Assembly: GCA_910589415.1 (NCBI GenBank)
Contig: OU342630.1
Location: forward strand, 63,608,186-63,672,185
Reading direction: 5' to 3'
Source: Malachius bipustulatus
Lineage: Eukaryota > Arthropoda > Insecta > Coleoptera > Melyridae
DNA: 64,000 nucleotides
The notes below the pieces were generated by a model. That model was not told where the DNA came from. It searched no databases and saw nothing but the letters and a program-made list of their open reading frames with translations. The position numbers and the translations under genes are program-made. Below, piece by piece: positions 12,401-24,325 of this stretch (within the stretch, counting starts at the first letter, position 1; every line of letters begins with the position of its first letter).

Positions 12401-12694
12401 TTCCCAGTTTTTATACCCTTCAAAAAAGAATCAATGCAGGATCAAGACAAAAATTTTATAAACTGTAGAGAATCGTGTAAGGAAGCGAATAAGACTAGGT
12501 ATGAGATAAAAATTAGGTAGCAAGAAATATACTCACTTGTAAGTTGGGGGTGCAGCTGGTGGATCTGGAGGAGGCGCTGCGTCGGGTGGCAGTACAGTGA
12601 AAGCGCCTGGAGAAAGGTAACGCAAGGAGAGATCAGCCTCGTAGGTCTTGCCCGCCCTTGGGTGAGCGGGCTTGCCATGGTCAGGCGATCGCAT
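9451..12694 (-). CDS. spliced gene for a disordered Ser/Pro/Asn-rich protein
   Basis: Proposed coding segments on the minus strand are 12694-12537, 12236-10272, 9949-9819 and 9545-9451. All borders are GT-AG (acceptors end TTTCAG, TTTAG, CGCAG; donors GTGAGT, GTGAGC, GTATGA) and every phase joins, giving 782 codons ending at TAG. Residues 1-53 are Pro-rich (PPPDPPAAPPTYK). Residues 54-254 are basic and full of SP/RSP motifs, with KPPPSPRKAPYSKPP near 171-185. PKVPPKP lies near 280, and an Asn/Lys tract spans about 334-419. The last 75 residues are ordered-looking and contain several Cys. No catalytic domain is visible; a cytoskeletal or SH3-partner scaffold is only a guess. The large exon and its upstream join are secure. 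Exons 9949-9819 and 9545-9451 are less so: without splicing at 10272 the protein ends at TGA 10268 (708 residues). Confidence 0.65.
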
Positions 12695-12776
12695 AGTACA
12701 TCAACGCCGGCTACTAGGGTGATGCTCCTCTCGGGGACGTCGGTCATGCCATCTTCGTCACCAGAAACTGGTGTAA
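12695..12776 (-). other. upstream part of exon 2 (5' UTR or frameshifted coding)
   Basis: The acceptor TTGTTTCAG ends at 12777, so the exon begins at 12776. Upstream of the proposed ATG (12694) the main frame has a TGA. A second frame is open across the whole exon and reads TPVSGDEDGMTDVPERSITL then VAGVDVLCDRL, which looks genuinely coding. Either this is 5' UTR with overlapping upstream ATGs, or one base has been lost and the protein continues further upstream. Confidence 0.5.
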
Positions 12777-14557
12777 CTGAAACAATAATAATTATAATTA
12801 TTGAAGAACTTAATTTGAAAGTCCATCAAAGCCGTTGAAAAGTTGTGCTTACATTGCGTGCTGTAAGAGTAATACTTGACATGGATGAAGATCTGATGGT
12901 AATGCGTAATCACGAGAGCTTTGCAAAAGGCGGATGTTTGCTAATTAGAAATTATGCAAGTGAAAAGCTAATCATTCAACCATACAAATTTTAAATCACC
13001 ATTCAGAACTATTACAATAATTTAAATATTACATTGTCGGTCATTGTTGTCAAAAATTAATACAAAAAGTGAAGAAATTCGTATGGAATACCTACTCATC
13101 AAGTTGTAAGCTTACTACATCTTAACCAACCTACCACCCACATTTTTGTTTACTAATTAACTAGTCAATTCAGTAATGACCCAATGAAGAAGAATAATAC
13201 ATATATCCCATTTATGGGCGAGTATAGTAATTATTATGCTGGAAACAATGAAATGCATCTTCAAGGTCATGCTTTCGCTTGCAACATTGAACCCTCGTAG
13301 GTCGAAGATTACCTAATCACGCCCGTCCCCGTACAATAATACACTTCGCAAGTGTTTAATGTATTTAATTTAGTCAGTGATGGAAATATGCTATTCATAA
13401 GGTGCAACTTGGACTTTGTCATTCATAAATTTTATAAACAGTTTATAGTAATATTTATTATTGCAAATCTTTTTTTTATTAAGTTTATTTACTTTTCAGT
13501 TGCGCTTAATATTACACCAGATTAAATGAGGATGGTAGGTGATTGTAACCACCGGAACTTTTAGTTTCAGGTATTTCTTTTTATAGAAAATTGTGAAAAA
13601 CAATTATGGAATCGAAAATGTACCTACAAAATCGATAAAAATCGAGAAAGATCGAGATCGTTGGCTCAACAGTTTGCCACCACCAAGTACATCATGGCTA
13701 AGAAACTGTCAAAAAGCTAAGAAAGGGGGCTAAAATAAAACCACCATCAAACTCTCCCCGCATAAGCAAGGCAGGTTTGTTTTCTGCGACTCCTTCATCG
13801 TCGAAGATATAATAAGAAAACAGATGTTAATGGTCCAATACTTCAGGATATTTTGTATAAAAAATAGAGTCCAGCTTGAGTCAACAAGTGGTGAAGAAGA
13901 ATGACAATGAGCCTCTTGTCGGGGCACATCAACTAAGCTCTAAAACTACAAAGCGACGTTTATTGTCCTGAGGTGGGGAAGACAGTTTTTCCAAATAATC
14001 TAAAGTTCCCAATTTTTGTCGGTAAATTCAGTTTTGTCCAAACGTACTAACTAATTCAACCCTCTCTTCACTTTCTGCAGGAAAACAAGGAAGAGGTAGG
14101 CTGGAACATTAAATTCCATGAATAGTTTGAAAAGTGTAGATGTGGTTGAGAGTATTCTATTTCTCTATGCGACATCGTCCACATTCAACCAAAAAAAAAA
14201 TTTTTCTTGCCTCGAAAACAACAAGTTCCAATGGCATTAGTAGCATCTTCAAACATCGGGATGGAACGCCAGAGCACATCCCAAACTCTGAAGAACGTTT
14301 TCTCGTTTTTTTTATTTGTTGGCAACATATAAGAAAGGAAACCTTTTAAGAAACCCGCTACCAACGTTTTTCCAAATCTTCTACAAAAACCAAATTAAGT
14401 CTTGCTTCAATGTCACCAACGAAGGAGGTTGCGACGATCAAATTATAACAGCAATTCCAAAAATGGTATGGGATCCCAAATAAATCCAGAAGACTGGAAA
14501 ATTGTCTCCAATGGACTCGTTTTACTAAAAATGACAGAACAACCCACTCGCTCATTT
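12777..14557. other. intronic or intergenic AT-rich sequence
   Basis: No exon or element is recognised. Frames on both strands are broken. If the proposed promoter at 52.8 kb is correct, this is the 3' end of the first intron of the minus-strand gene. Confidence 0.4.
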
Positions 14558-14985
14558 CTACGTTCCAGGGTTGGCAGGTTTAAACCATATTGGTTTTATC
14601 CATGGTTTAAACACGGTTAAAACCAAGTGGTTTTTTTAAATAAACCAATAAGGCTTGGTTTGTTTATGCTTTGTTCACCTAGCCTAAAATAATGTAACTT
14701 GAACTTATAGGAGAGCAGCTGCCAGCTGCAGATAGTGAAGTGTTGTTCTGTTGTTGTTTATGTTCGTTTCTTTGTTTAGTGTGTAGTTTGGTTTGGTTGA
14801 AAGTTGAAATTATGTCTACAAAAACTGGTAGAAAAAGAGAATTAATATTTTTTGAATAAAGTATTATTTTCCTTGAAATTTAAGAAATACTGGTTAAAAC
14901 CAAATAAACCTGGTTTTAACCAAATTAACCTGGTTATTTGGTTTATTTTGTTTAAACCTGGTTTTTTACCAACCCTGCTACGTTC
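14558..14985 (+). mobile_element. hAT-type MITE with 8-bp target duplication
   Basis: Element 14566-14977 starts CAGGGTTGGCAGGTTTAAACC and ends GGTTTTTTACCAACCCTG. It is flanked by perfect 8-bp direct repeats CTACGTTC (14558-14565 and 14978-14985). The 8-bp duplication and the CAGGGTTGG termini are characteristic of hAT transposons. Internal AAACCA/TGGTTT repeats are plentiful. An ATG at 14812 opens a 15-codon frame (MSTKTGRKRELIFFE, then stop). That may be the remaining start of a transposase, making this a deletion derivative of an autonomous copy. Confidence 0.9.
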
Positions 14986-15076
14986 ATTTCATGCATTTGT
15001 AGGGCAAGATGGTGACGGAGTACCTATATGTGGTTGCAGTAAAGCTGAGCTGAAATGCTCTGTTGTAATTGGCTTC

Positions 15077-15660
15077 TACAGGGTGGTGTCTCTAAATTCT
15101 GTAACTCGAAGGAGTGAAATTTAGAAAAAAACAAACCTGATACTCATTCTTTATAACATTTTTCGGGCTTCATTCTGCTGGTAAGGGTTCCCCTATATGT
15201 ATATATCCACCACCCGGTGCTGAAAACACCCCTACCATTTTTTTCAAATAGAAGAGTAGGCCAAGTAACACACCGTTTCGTATTGATACCGTGCATTTAT
15301 TATCGCAGCAAGCCTGATCTAATCATTATTATAAGAATACGTTTCAATAACTCGCATTGAGCGAATTTAAGTTGTTTTATTTAGGGTTTTTTCACTTAAT
15401 TGTTTTCAATAACAGAAAAATAAATAGTGAGTGGTATTCCTTTCGACACAAGCTTTAAAATGGTGTATCACTTGGCCTACCCTTCAATTTGAAAAAAAAA
15501 TTAGAGGTGCTTTCACTCCCGAGGGGTGGATATATGGGGAAACCCTCACCAGCAGACTGAATTCTGAAAAAAGTTATAAAGAATGGTTATCTAGGCTGTT
15601 TTTTCTAAATTTCACCCCTTGGAGCTAAACAATTTATTCCACTTAGAGGCAGCACCCTCT
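15077..15660. mobile_element. fold-back element, about 230-bp arms
   Basis: The left end TACAGGGTGGTGTCTCTAAA is inverted relative to TTAGAGGCAGCACCCTCT. Inner arm pairs include GTGAAATTTAGAAAAAA/TTTTCTAAATTTCACC, TATATCCACCACCCGG/CCGAGGGGTGGATATA, and AGTAGGCCAAGTAACACACC/GGTGTATCACTTGGCCTAC. The central spacer (about 15285-15455) is AT-rich without an ORF. The right terminus has lost the canonical CCCTGTA. Confidence 0.8.
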
Positions 15661-17488
15661 AAGAGGTACTAGAGGTACAGTTGAAGTATAATAAATACCC
15701 TCTTGATTTAAAATTTATATTGAAAATTTCTCAAGATGAGCGCCCCGACAACGAAAAAAAAATTATTCATTGAAAAAATTATTATACTTATGAATACTTT
15801 TATCCATTAAAAAAGTATTCTATCAACTGGGAAGGTCCTGATACAAAAACCCTACTCACCCTGCGTATTGAACTTTTTGAGGGATATGAGCATTATGCCT
15901 AATATGTGGTGAATAGCGAGAAACGATGAAAAAATCACATAAATGGGGTGTTTTACAATTTTTGGGAAGTAAAATTTTTATTATAAAATTCTAGAACCGT
16001 ATTGATTTTTTTGTTAATTTTTTGGTAAAGAAATTGCCAAATCTCAGAAAAGAAAAAAACTGAATAAAATAAATTACGGGCACTATTTCTTTCCAAAATC
16101 AAGAAAAAATTCAGGTCGTTTTTAAAAAAATTAAGTGGCCGTGAGAATGTCCTTTCATTTTTTCGATATCTTTTCAAATAAGCTATAACTAAATGTGAAT
16201 TTAAAATTTAAAAATTCCAGTTTGTTTACTTTTTTTCACAAACTATCGGAGGTTTTTCTCAGATTATTATTGAGCTTTAAATTTAGCAACTTTGTCCCAA
16301 TTTAACCGAGTTCGTATCGTTTCTGATATCCCAACAATGTAGTTCAAATTTGACTCACCCTGTATGTATCTGGATAATTATGAATGTGGTAATGACAATT
16401 ACTGCAATTATTAGCTACGGTAGTAAACACAATGCCCTCCTAAGTATTACCTTAAGAATACACAAATAAGAGAAGCACGAGTAATTTTAAATCATAAACG
16501 TTAGGATTACCTACATCCTAGTGCGGGGAGGTGATCCTTACCTTGAAGTTCTGAATGTATGTATGTACATATATATTTCTAATTCTTAGCAAAAACGTTA
16601 CGAAGTAACGATCTGTATACCCAGCACCAGCACTAGCACTATCTATGATGGTGCATGCATTTATGCAAATTTTGTGTTTTATCCGTCATAAACAATATTC
16701 CTTTGCATTAAACCGGGAACATTTCACAATACAGAAGGATCATTGCATGCCAGTTATTATGCGCACACCTTTCGTATATTATTTGAAGTGTTGAAACAAT
16801 CCTACGTTGAAAGTACGTACTTACATCTTAATAAAATTAACAATTTACACCATTTACCACACTAGTGTTTATAAAATTAACAGCTATGAAATGAATTAAT
16901 TCTATTGTTAAGAAATCGAGTAATTGCGAAGAGGCATCCTTTTTATCGGTAGTGACCACGCAATATCAATAATGGAAATGAACTTGTGAAACTATAGGTA
17001 CATATTATAGTCTTATGCAAATGATTGAAATGTTAACTTAATGCTCTGCATTACTTATATCCCCAAAGACAGACAAATATTTGATATGTCATATTGATGC
17101 GTCTAGTTTTAGATTTCTTTTGTATTTTTTGGTTGCATGGTAATGCGGAAGATAAAAAAGGCAAGTTATATGAGAAATGTATAGAAGAAGGGCATCAATG
17201 CCACAAGAGCCATTTTTCTGTTAAGAAAACAATTAAAACAATGGAAAGAAAGAAATCAAAAACCAATAGTGCTTGGTCAAAAGTGAAAGAAACACCTCCA
17301 AGGGGAGTTCTGTGCTGCAGATCGAAAAATATTTTCTGTGTGTCATCACTCATCAGTTCGGGAGTCTGAACAAAAAAAAATCGTTCGTTCTTACCAACAA
17401 CAATAATTTTCGTAATTCTCATCAAATACGTTTTTCAAAATAATTAACAATAATAATAATAATAATTATATCCAATTATTATAATGGG
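15661..17488. other. noncoding stretch
   Basis: No gene recognised. An orphan CACCCTGTATGTA terminus occurs near 16360, and an (AAT)n microsatellite lies near 17446-17465. An ORF at 17094-17369 (+, 91 residues, Lys/Cys-rich) lies just upstream of the retrotransposon but shows no motif I can name. Confidence 0.35.
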
Positions 17489-17489
17489 A

Positions 17490-19290
17490 TAAGAGAGAGG
17501 AAAATTGTACTCGGAGAACACCATTCATGGATGACTGCAGGATCACTCACGATGAAGTCACAGAAGCCCTGAAGACAACCGGGAACTGGAAAGCTAGCAG
17601 GTCAGACAAGGTGACAAATGTTTGGGTAAAGAATCTAGCTTACATTACATAGCGACCCCGCGCAGGTTCTTACAGATGTGATACAGAATCCAGATAAAGC
17701 ACCAGGATGTTACACCGAGTGAACAACAAAAAGAGTTTGCAAATGGATCGTATGGCTGCAAAGAACTACTCCTATTAAATAAATTGATAATGGAATACAG
17801 CAAGAAAAGTAAAAAGGAAAAAAGAACTGAGCATGGCGTGGATCGATTACAGGAAAGTATATGACAATGTACGTACACCTGGATAAAACGTGTTTTACAG
17901 CTTTACCACCTCGATCCAAGCATCGTGTATTTTTGAACTACGACCATGAAACAATGGAAAACAAAGTTATTTGGAGTTGGGACCGGTTCGCATCTTTCAG
18001 GAGTTCCAGGGGGACTCCCTCTCGCCTCTGATTTTTTGCATGTGCGTGATGCCGCTGACCAAGGAATTGCAGACCAGTTGCATGGGATATAGGATATCAG
18101 ACATAGTATCCCGTTTTTTATGACGACCTCAAACTGTTCGCAAAGAGCAGGAATGAGCTGAAAGACCTTTTAACTAAAGTTAAAACATTTAGCAGAGATA
18201 AACAGATGTATTGCTGGATAAAATGTCGAGCAGTCATAAGTCAGGGACATTTTATACAAACTGAGAATATGATCATGGAGGATGACATGACACTATAATA
18301 GAGAATTGGAACCAGGAAAGTCTTGTAAATGCCTTGGGATTGAGGAGGGAGAAGAGATTGATCAAAAAATAATGAAATAAGATAAGCCATACAAAGAGTA
18401 AAGCACCAGACTCTTATAGATAACCCAGTCGGAACTTACAGGGAGAAATAAGATGATGGCCATTATCGCTTTGGCGGTCCTTCAACTGGAATACAGTTTT
18501 GGAATCGTTAACTGCCGCGATGAAGAACTCCGAAACATCGACCTAAAGACGAGGAAGATTTTAACGATGAATAAGATCGTTCATCCGAGGGCTGACGTAG
18601 ACAGGCTGTACGCACTTCGCAGTGATGGAGGCCGTATGGACTGCGACAAATAGAAAGCACCTATAAAATTGCGATAGTTGGACTGGCACATTACTTCGTG
18701 AGGTTAGAGAGTGGTTTAACTGTTTAACACGACAAGCCAAGGACATATCCAACAGCCTAGGGAGAATATTCTAACAGAATATTTATGGCGTAAGTAGAAT
18801 CGAGACTGAGATCTCAAAATGACTTTAAAAAAGGCAATTTCGATGAGTTGAAGAGCAAATGGGAAAATAGACCACTGCATGGGCTCCACAGAAAGTTAAA
18901 CCCACCGCTATCAACAAGGGACACTCATTCGGTTAGTTATCACTCAGAACGAGATATTATGAGAAGAAGATCATGAAAACAATCAATATAGAAGAAAAAT
19001 GTCGGAAGTAGCTGGAAAGACACGACAAAATCTATGATTACATCTATTGAGCGCTTTGCAAAAGCCATAACATTTCGATGTGAGAATAAATGGTACAAAC
19101 ACCAACCTGATGAGTGATGACATTATCAACAACGATGGTTTAACACTGATAAGAGATCAAGAAATTCATACTGACAGACACATAAAGGCGAATAACCCAG
19201 ACATAAGAGACGATAAAAATCGAAAATGTATCATCACTCAACAAACCGCCTTATCTGGAACAGCGCATATTCTGCAGAAGATTTTTTTTT
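17490..19290 (+). pseudogene. non-LTR retrotransposon, RT and C-terminal region
   Basis: Fragments in shifting frames follow the order of an insect non-LTR polyprotein. DEVTEALKTTGNWKASRSDK (around 17550) is the segment before the RT. SMAWIDYRKVYDNV (around 17830) is RT motif A. FYDDLKLFAKSRNE (around 18120) is the catalytic YxDD block. ALAVLQLEYSFGIVN then LKTRKILTMNKIVHPRADVD (18453-18653) is the thumb region. The C-terminal LTLIRDQEIHTDRHIKANN (around 19130) and TALSGTAHILQKIF (around 19245) close the ORF. The GNWKxxxxDK and NKxxHPRADVDRLY signatures suggest an R4/Dong-like lineage, an assignment made from memory of motifs. Stops and frameshifts throughout make it dead. Its 3' end passes directly into the tandem array. 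Confidence 0.8.
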
Positions 19291-20999
19291 AAATTGCGAT
19301 ATGCAACATGTGTTTTGGAGATACGTTTGTCTCCGATGCAAGTCTGATGTCTGTCCAATGATCACCGGAGATACGTCTACTGTCTACACCAGCGATCAGT
19401 TATGTAATATCTCTGACGTATCTTTAGCTTTAGCTTTAGAAGCTGATGTTTTTGGAAATAAAGAGGATGTGGAATATTGAGACAGAGATCTGGGGCTAAT
19501 CTCAAACAAACTACCAATATACCTTGAAAACATTCCCGCATGACTGTCGTAAGAGAAATTCAACAAACCTCCTTATCTGGAACAGCTCATATTCTGCAGA
19601 AAATTTTTCAAAATTACGATATGCAATATGTGTTTTGGAGATACGTCTGTCTCCAATGCAGGTGTGATGTCTGTCAAATGATCACCGGAGATACGTCTAC
19701 TGTTGTAATATCTCAGACGTATCTTTAGCTTTAGCTTTAGAAGCTGATGTTTTTGGAAATAAAGTGGATGTGGAATATGGAGACAGAGATCTGGGGCTAA
19801 TCTCAAACAAACTACCAATATACCTTGAAAACATTCCCGCATGACTGTCGTAAGAGAAATTCAACAAACCTCCTTATCTGGAACAGCTCATATTCTGCAG
19901 AAAATTTTTCAAAAATTACGATATGCAATATGTGTTTTGGAGATACGTCTGTCTCCAATGCAGGTGTGATGTCTGTCAAATGATCACCGGAGATACGTCT
20001 ACTGTCTACACCAGCGATCAGTTATGTAATATCTCAGACGTATCTTTAGCTTTAGTTTTAGAAGCTGATGTTTTTGGAAATAAAGAGGATGTGGAATATG
20101 GAGACAGAGATCTGGGGCTAATCTCAAACAAACTACCAATATACCTTGAAAACATTCCCGCATGACTGTCGTAAGAGAAATTCAACAAACCTCCTTATCT
20201 GGAACAGCTCATATTCTGCAGAAAATTTTTCAAAAATTACGATATGCAATTATGTGTTTTGGAGATACGTCTGTCTCCAATGCAGGTGTGATGTCTGTCA
20301 AATGATCACCGGAGATACGTCTACTGTCTACACCAGCGATCAGTTATGTAATATCTCTGACGTATCTTTAGCTTTAGCTTTATAAGCTGATGTTTTTGGA
20401 AATAAAGTGGATGTGGAATATGGAGACAGAGATCTGGGGCTAATCTCAAACAAACTACCAATATACCTTGAAAACATTCCCGCAAGACTGTCGTAAGAGA
20501 AATTCAACAAACCTCCTTATCTGGAACAGCTCATATTCTGGAGAAATATGCAATATGTGTTTTGGAGATACGTCTGTCTCCAATGCAGGTGTGATGTCTG
20601 TCAAATGATCACCGGAGATACGTCTACTGTCTACACCAGCGATCAGTTATGTAATATCTCAGACGTATCTTTAGCTTTAGCTTTAGAAACTGATGTTTTT
20701 GGAAATAAAGAGGATGTGGAATATGGAGACAGAGATCTGGGGCTAATCTCAAACAAACTACCAATATACCTTGAAAACATTCCCGCATGACTGTCGTAAG
20801 AGAAATTCAACAAACCTCCTTATCTGGAACAGCTCATATTCTGCAGAAAATTTTTCAAAATTACGATATGCAATATGTGTTTTGGAGATACGTCTGTCTC
20901 CAATGCAGGTGTGATGTCTGTCAAATGATCACCGGAGATACGTCTACTGTCTACACCAGCGATCAGTTATGTAATATCTCTGACGTATCTCCAAATTTT
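19241..20999 (+). repeat. six-copy tandem array of the LINE 3' end
   Basis: Units begin at the word ACAAACC at 19241, 19563, 19864, 20185, 20507 and 20810, giving periods of 322, 301, 321, 322 and 303 bp. The sixth copy is truncated near 20997. Each unit repeats LINE C-terminal codons (LPIYLENIP and SLSGTAHILQKIF in adjacent frames). A middle segment follows with GGAGATACGTCTGTCTCC and a GACGTATCT word. Copies are very similar, so the array is much younger than the RT remnant or has been homogenised. Short units (301 and 303) lack parts of the CTACACCAGCGATCAGTTATG segment or the ATTTTTCAAAATTACG segment. Confidence 0.9.
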
Positions 21000-23169
21000 G
21001 AAGTAAATTTCAGTACCTAGAATATTAAAATAATTATGTATTATATGTATACGAAATCTTCTTACATCAAAGTAAAAACTTCTTACTTTCTTCCAATCAT
21101 TTAAAGAATTTATTATGAATATTTTCTAATTTCATTGTATATCATTATTATATTAATTTTGAATAATTAATTCTCTTTTCATGATTAGTGATCACGAACC
21201 TTTACCCTATGAGGTGGTTAACCTTAACAATTTTTTATCACATAAATAAGATATTACGTTTTAACGATATCAACTTCTTCTATAAAAAATAAATAAGTGC
21301 GGGATGTAAATACCACTAAAATTTCCAGGTCACTTAGGTCCCCATCAACTTGAAACATTTTAGATAACAGTTGTTAATGGCTGTAACCCTTGATACTTAA
21401 TCGCTGTTACTGATGTGGGAACAGAGTATTCCCTAACTTAAGAAAGTCCTAATGAGTAATTACTCATTAATTAACTATAACTATTAAGATGTGTAGAAGA
21501 TAAAAAGTCTAGGAGTCAAATTTGTACATGTTATGGTAGCGCTAGCGCCAGCGCTAGAGTCCCGCCCAAAAATACTAATTCCAAGACAAGAATAATTTTT
21601 TAATAACACCATTTGTCTTACATCTTAGGCAGAATAAAATTTACATGATTGGTTGATGATGGTTAATACTTAGGTAAGATAAATTCATCCGTTAACGAAC
21701 TGGTGTTAATATATCTAATTGGTAATAAAAGATACTTTTCCCTTTTTAGGGCAAATATAATTAGGTGAGAATATCTAATTCGATATAGTCTGAAATAAAT
21801 AATTGACGTAGGAGTTTTTTAACGCATCAAAATGATTCATCTTCAAATGAATTAATAGCTTGAACTTTTAAAGGCGTGAAGTGTATTAATTACGGGAATA
21901 AGACGCCTCGCACGTGGAAGTAATATAAGTCTCTCGTATTATAGGTAAAATTAACCAGAAAATTGATTATCTCCAGTAATAATTCACATCTCAATTTCCT
22001 TCAGAAGAAATTGGAAAATAAGAAACTCCGACTTTCTATGTATTATTTGAAGTTTAACCAATTCATAAATAATACCTTACTCGACTTTAAAAGTTCACTA
22101 TATTTATTGAAGGTTACGACAAAAGCAATTAATTTTTGGGAGGTTACTGACTTCTGTTGTAGATAACTACCATTTGGATTATTTACCGAAACAATAATTT
22201 TTAAAGAGAGTTCTGAAGTATCAATAATAATTATCATTAAGTAGTAATCCATAGCAATTATCGCAATTTCACCGTGACTGTTCATTGAATATTGAATTTT
22301 CGATTATGTGGAGCGTATCGTTTATGAAATGTATCATCTTGTTACAAAATTACATAAAAAATCGCCATTTTTTTCTCGTTAAGGTCTCACTAGCGAAGAG
22401 AAACCATCGTGCACATCGAGCAAATCGTGAAAACTAATCTAACCGCACGGTATAACTTTACTTGAAACGCACGGTAATGATAATAGTTTAGGAATGATAA
22501 TTAGTATCGGATCGTAGAGCAGGGAAATAAACACATCAATCTGAATTGGTCTTTGGCAGAAAATCGGCAGGTGGGACTTATTGCAACTGTAATTACAATA
22601 ATTAGAGCTATAAAATAATAGAAAAATGAGCGTTAGAATAAAGTAGAAGAATTGAATGTAAAGTTGAATAAGTTAAATAAATTTAAATGAGCAAGGATCT
22701 TTAAAAATCGATCGACTGATCGAATAAGTCATTAAATTATTATCAATTATTTATTATTATTCTGAGACTTTCTACAGTTTTCGGATAATATTTATAAAAT
22801 CTTGTTATTAGAATTATAGCTTGAGCGCTTGCATAATTATTGTAAAATTAATTAAATAATTCAAGGAAAAGGATGACGTCATCTCAAATTAAAAGCACAA
22901 ATCACATGTCACTTATAAAATTGAGAAACGGTAAACGGTTTTGCTGCATCTTCAACCGTTTTTGTTAAAATGATGATCTCAAAAGTTCACACTGCGCAGT
23001 AGTGCATAGTAAATATGCCATTTTCACCACTTTAGGTCAGAATGGAAAGCAGTAATCTGCAAAATCCTCCCCCCCAGTGTTGATGGTGAAAACCCTATAC
23101 GTATCGTTGTGTAATTTTTTGTAAAAAAATTTTGGAGAAATCACTTTTTATACACTTTATATAGGTATA
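21000..23169. other. AT-rich noncoding stretch
   Basis: No gene recognised. A near-palindrome TAGCGCTAGCGCCAGCGCTA lies at about 21537. The remainder is AT-rich with short frames (an ORF at 21963-22166 has no recognisable content). Confidence 0.4.
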
Positions 23170-23586
23170 TACAGGGTGAATTATAAAAAACGCCCCAAGC
23201 GATAACTCCGTTAATTTTGAACAGGGTGATGAAAATTATCCGATTTTTCATCACCCTGTATTAAAATTTAAACCACATAGTAGGATACAATGCGAAAAGT
23301 TAGAATAGGGGCATGTAAACCGTTTTTAGATATCTTGAGCCGTTCTAGTTCTACACTGCTTTGAAGTTGAAAATTTTCGATCTTCACTTGTAAAGTTTTA
23401 CAGGGTGTTCTATTTAAAAACCCGAAGTTGATGTTACTTCCGGTTAAACAGGAAGTTGTGTTGATCGGACGTTTATCTCAACATATAGATGATGATAAAC
23501 TACGCCACTTTGTTTCAAAAAGTTTTGTCATATCTTCAAAATTAACGGAGTTATCACTTGGGGCCTTTTTTATAATTCACCCTGTA
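23170..23586. mobile_element. fold-back element, 52-bp termini
   Basis: The termini TACAGGGTGAATTATAAAAA and TTTTTATAATTCACCCTGTA are inverted. Pairing continues through GATAACTCCGTTAATTTTGAA and its complement for about 52 bp. Inside is a second hairpin, CAGGGTGATGAAAA...TTTTTCATCACCCTG. A segment (GTTTTTAGATATCTTGAGCC then GTTCTAGTTCTACACTGC) is shared with the 36-37 kb element. It therefore looks like nested or composite members of one family. Confidence 0.85.
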
Positions 23587-24325
23587 TAAGGGTATATAGG
23601 TAAAATTATTTCAAATTTTTAATAGTTTTGTGAAAGTAACCCCCCCCCCCATTAAAAATAAGAGAAGTAAAAAAAAGCACCTCTATAGGTGCTTATTAAT
23701 CAAAATGTTATTTCAATTGATGCTTTTTCGAAAATACCTATAAAAGAATAATTGGGAAAATACCTTGAGAAGCAAGAATTATTTTGATACAGTTGAGTAA
23801 ATTATGTGAAATTTATCAATAATTTGCCTCATTTAACGTCAGCCAAACAGCTGAGATAAAACAAGTTCAATAAAATTAAAAAAAAAAAGATAATTAAGAA
23901 AAGTTCTTCTCACCATCGTTCTCTCTGGGCTTCAGTCTTAATGTATATAAATCATATCTTTGACATGACGAGAGACGAGAGAAGCAATGAAGCTGAAACT
24001 TATTCTTGTCAATAATTCATTTTGCTTAAAATTATGGAGGTTTCGATCATTCGTCCTTCTCCTGTTGTGATACGACCCCTTGAAGAAGGTGTCAAAAAAT
24101 AAGGTTTTTAATTCATTTTTAGTACGGTGTTATAGAAATTAAATGAAGTATAGGTCGTAATCTGCTATCAGGAATATACAATTAGTGAACAATTCGTTAA
24201 TAATTTTCCCCTACTATCCTTAGGGATAGAAAGGCCACCACTATGTATTTCGCATATAACTTTTTTTTTTGTGATGACCCAAAACACCCTGCCATTAAAT
24301 TTGATAAAACAAAAGAAGAATATGC
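23587..24325. other. noncoding stretch
   Basis: Nothing recognised apart from a C10 run at 23640 and AT-rich sequence. Confidence 0.35.

Noticed and set aside
19241..20999. CRISPR-like array
   Set aside because: Units are about 300-320 bp, repeated head to tail without unique spacers, and derive from a LINE end in an animal genome.
20146..21020. Small CDSs in the tandem units (YVFWRYVCLQCRCDVC frames)
   Set aside because: The same frame recurs because the DNA is repeated; no start context or conservation supports a gene.
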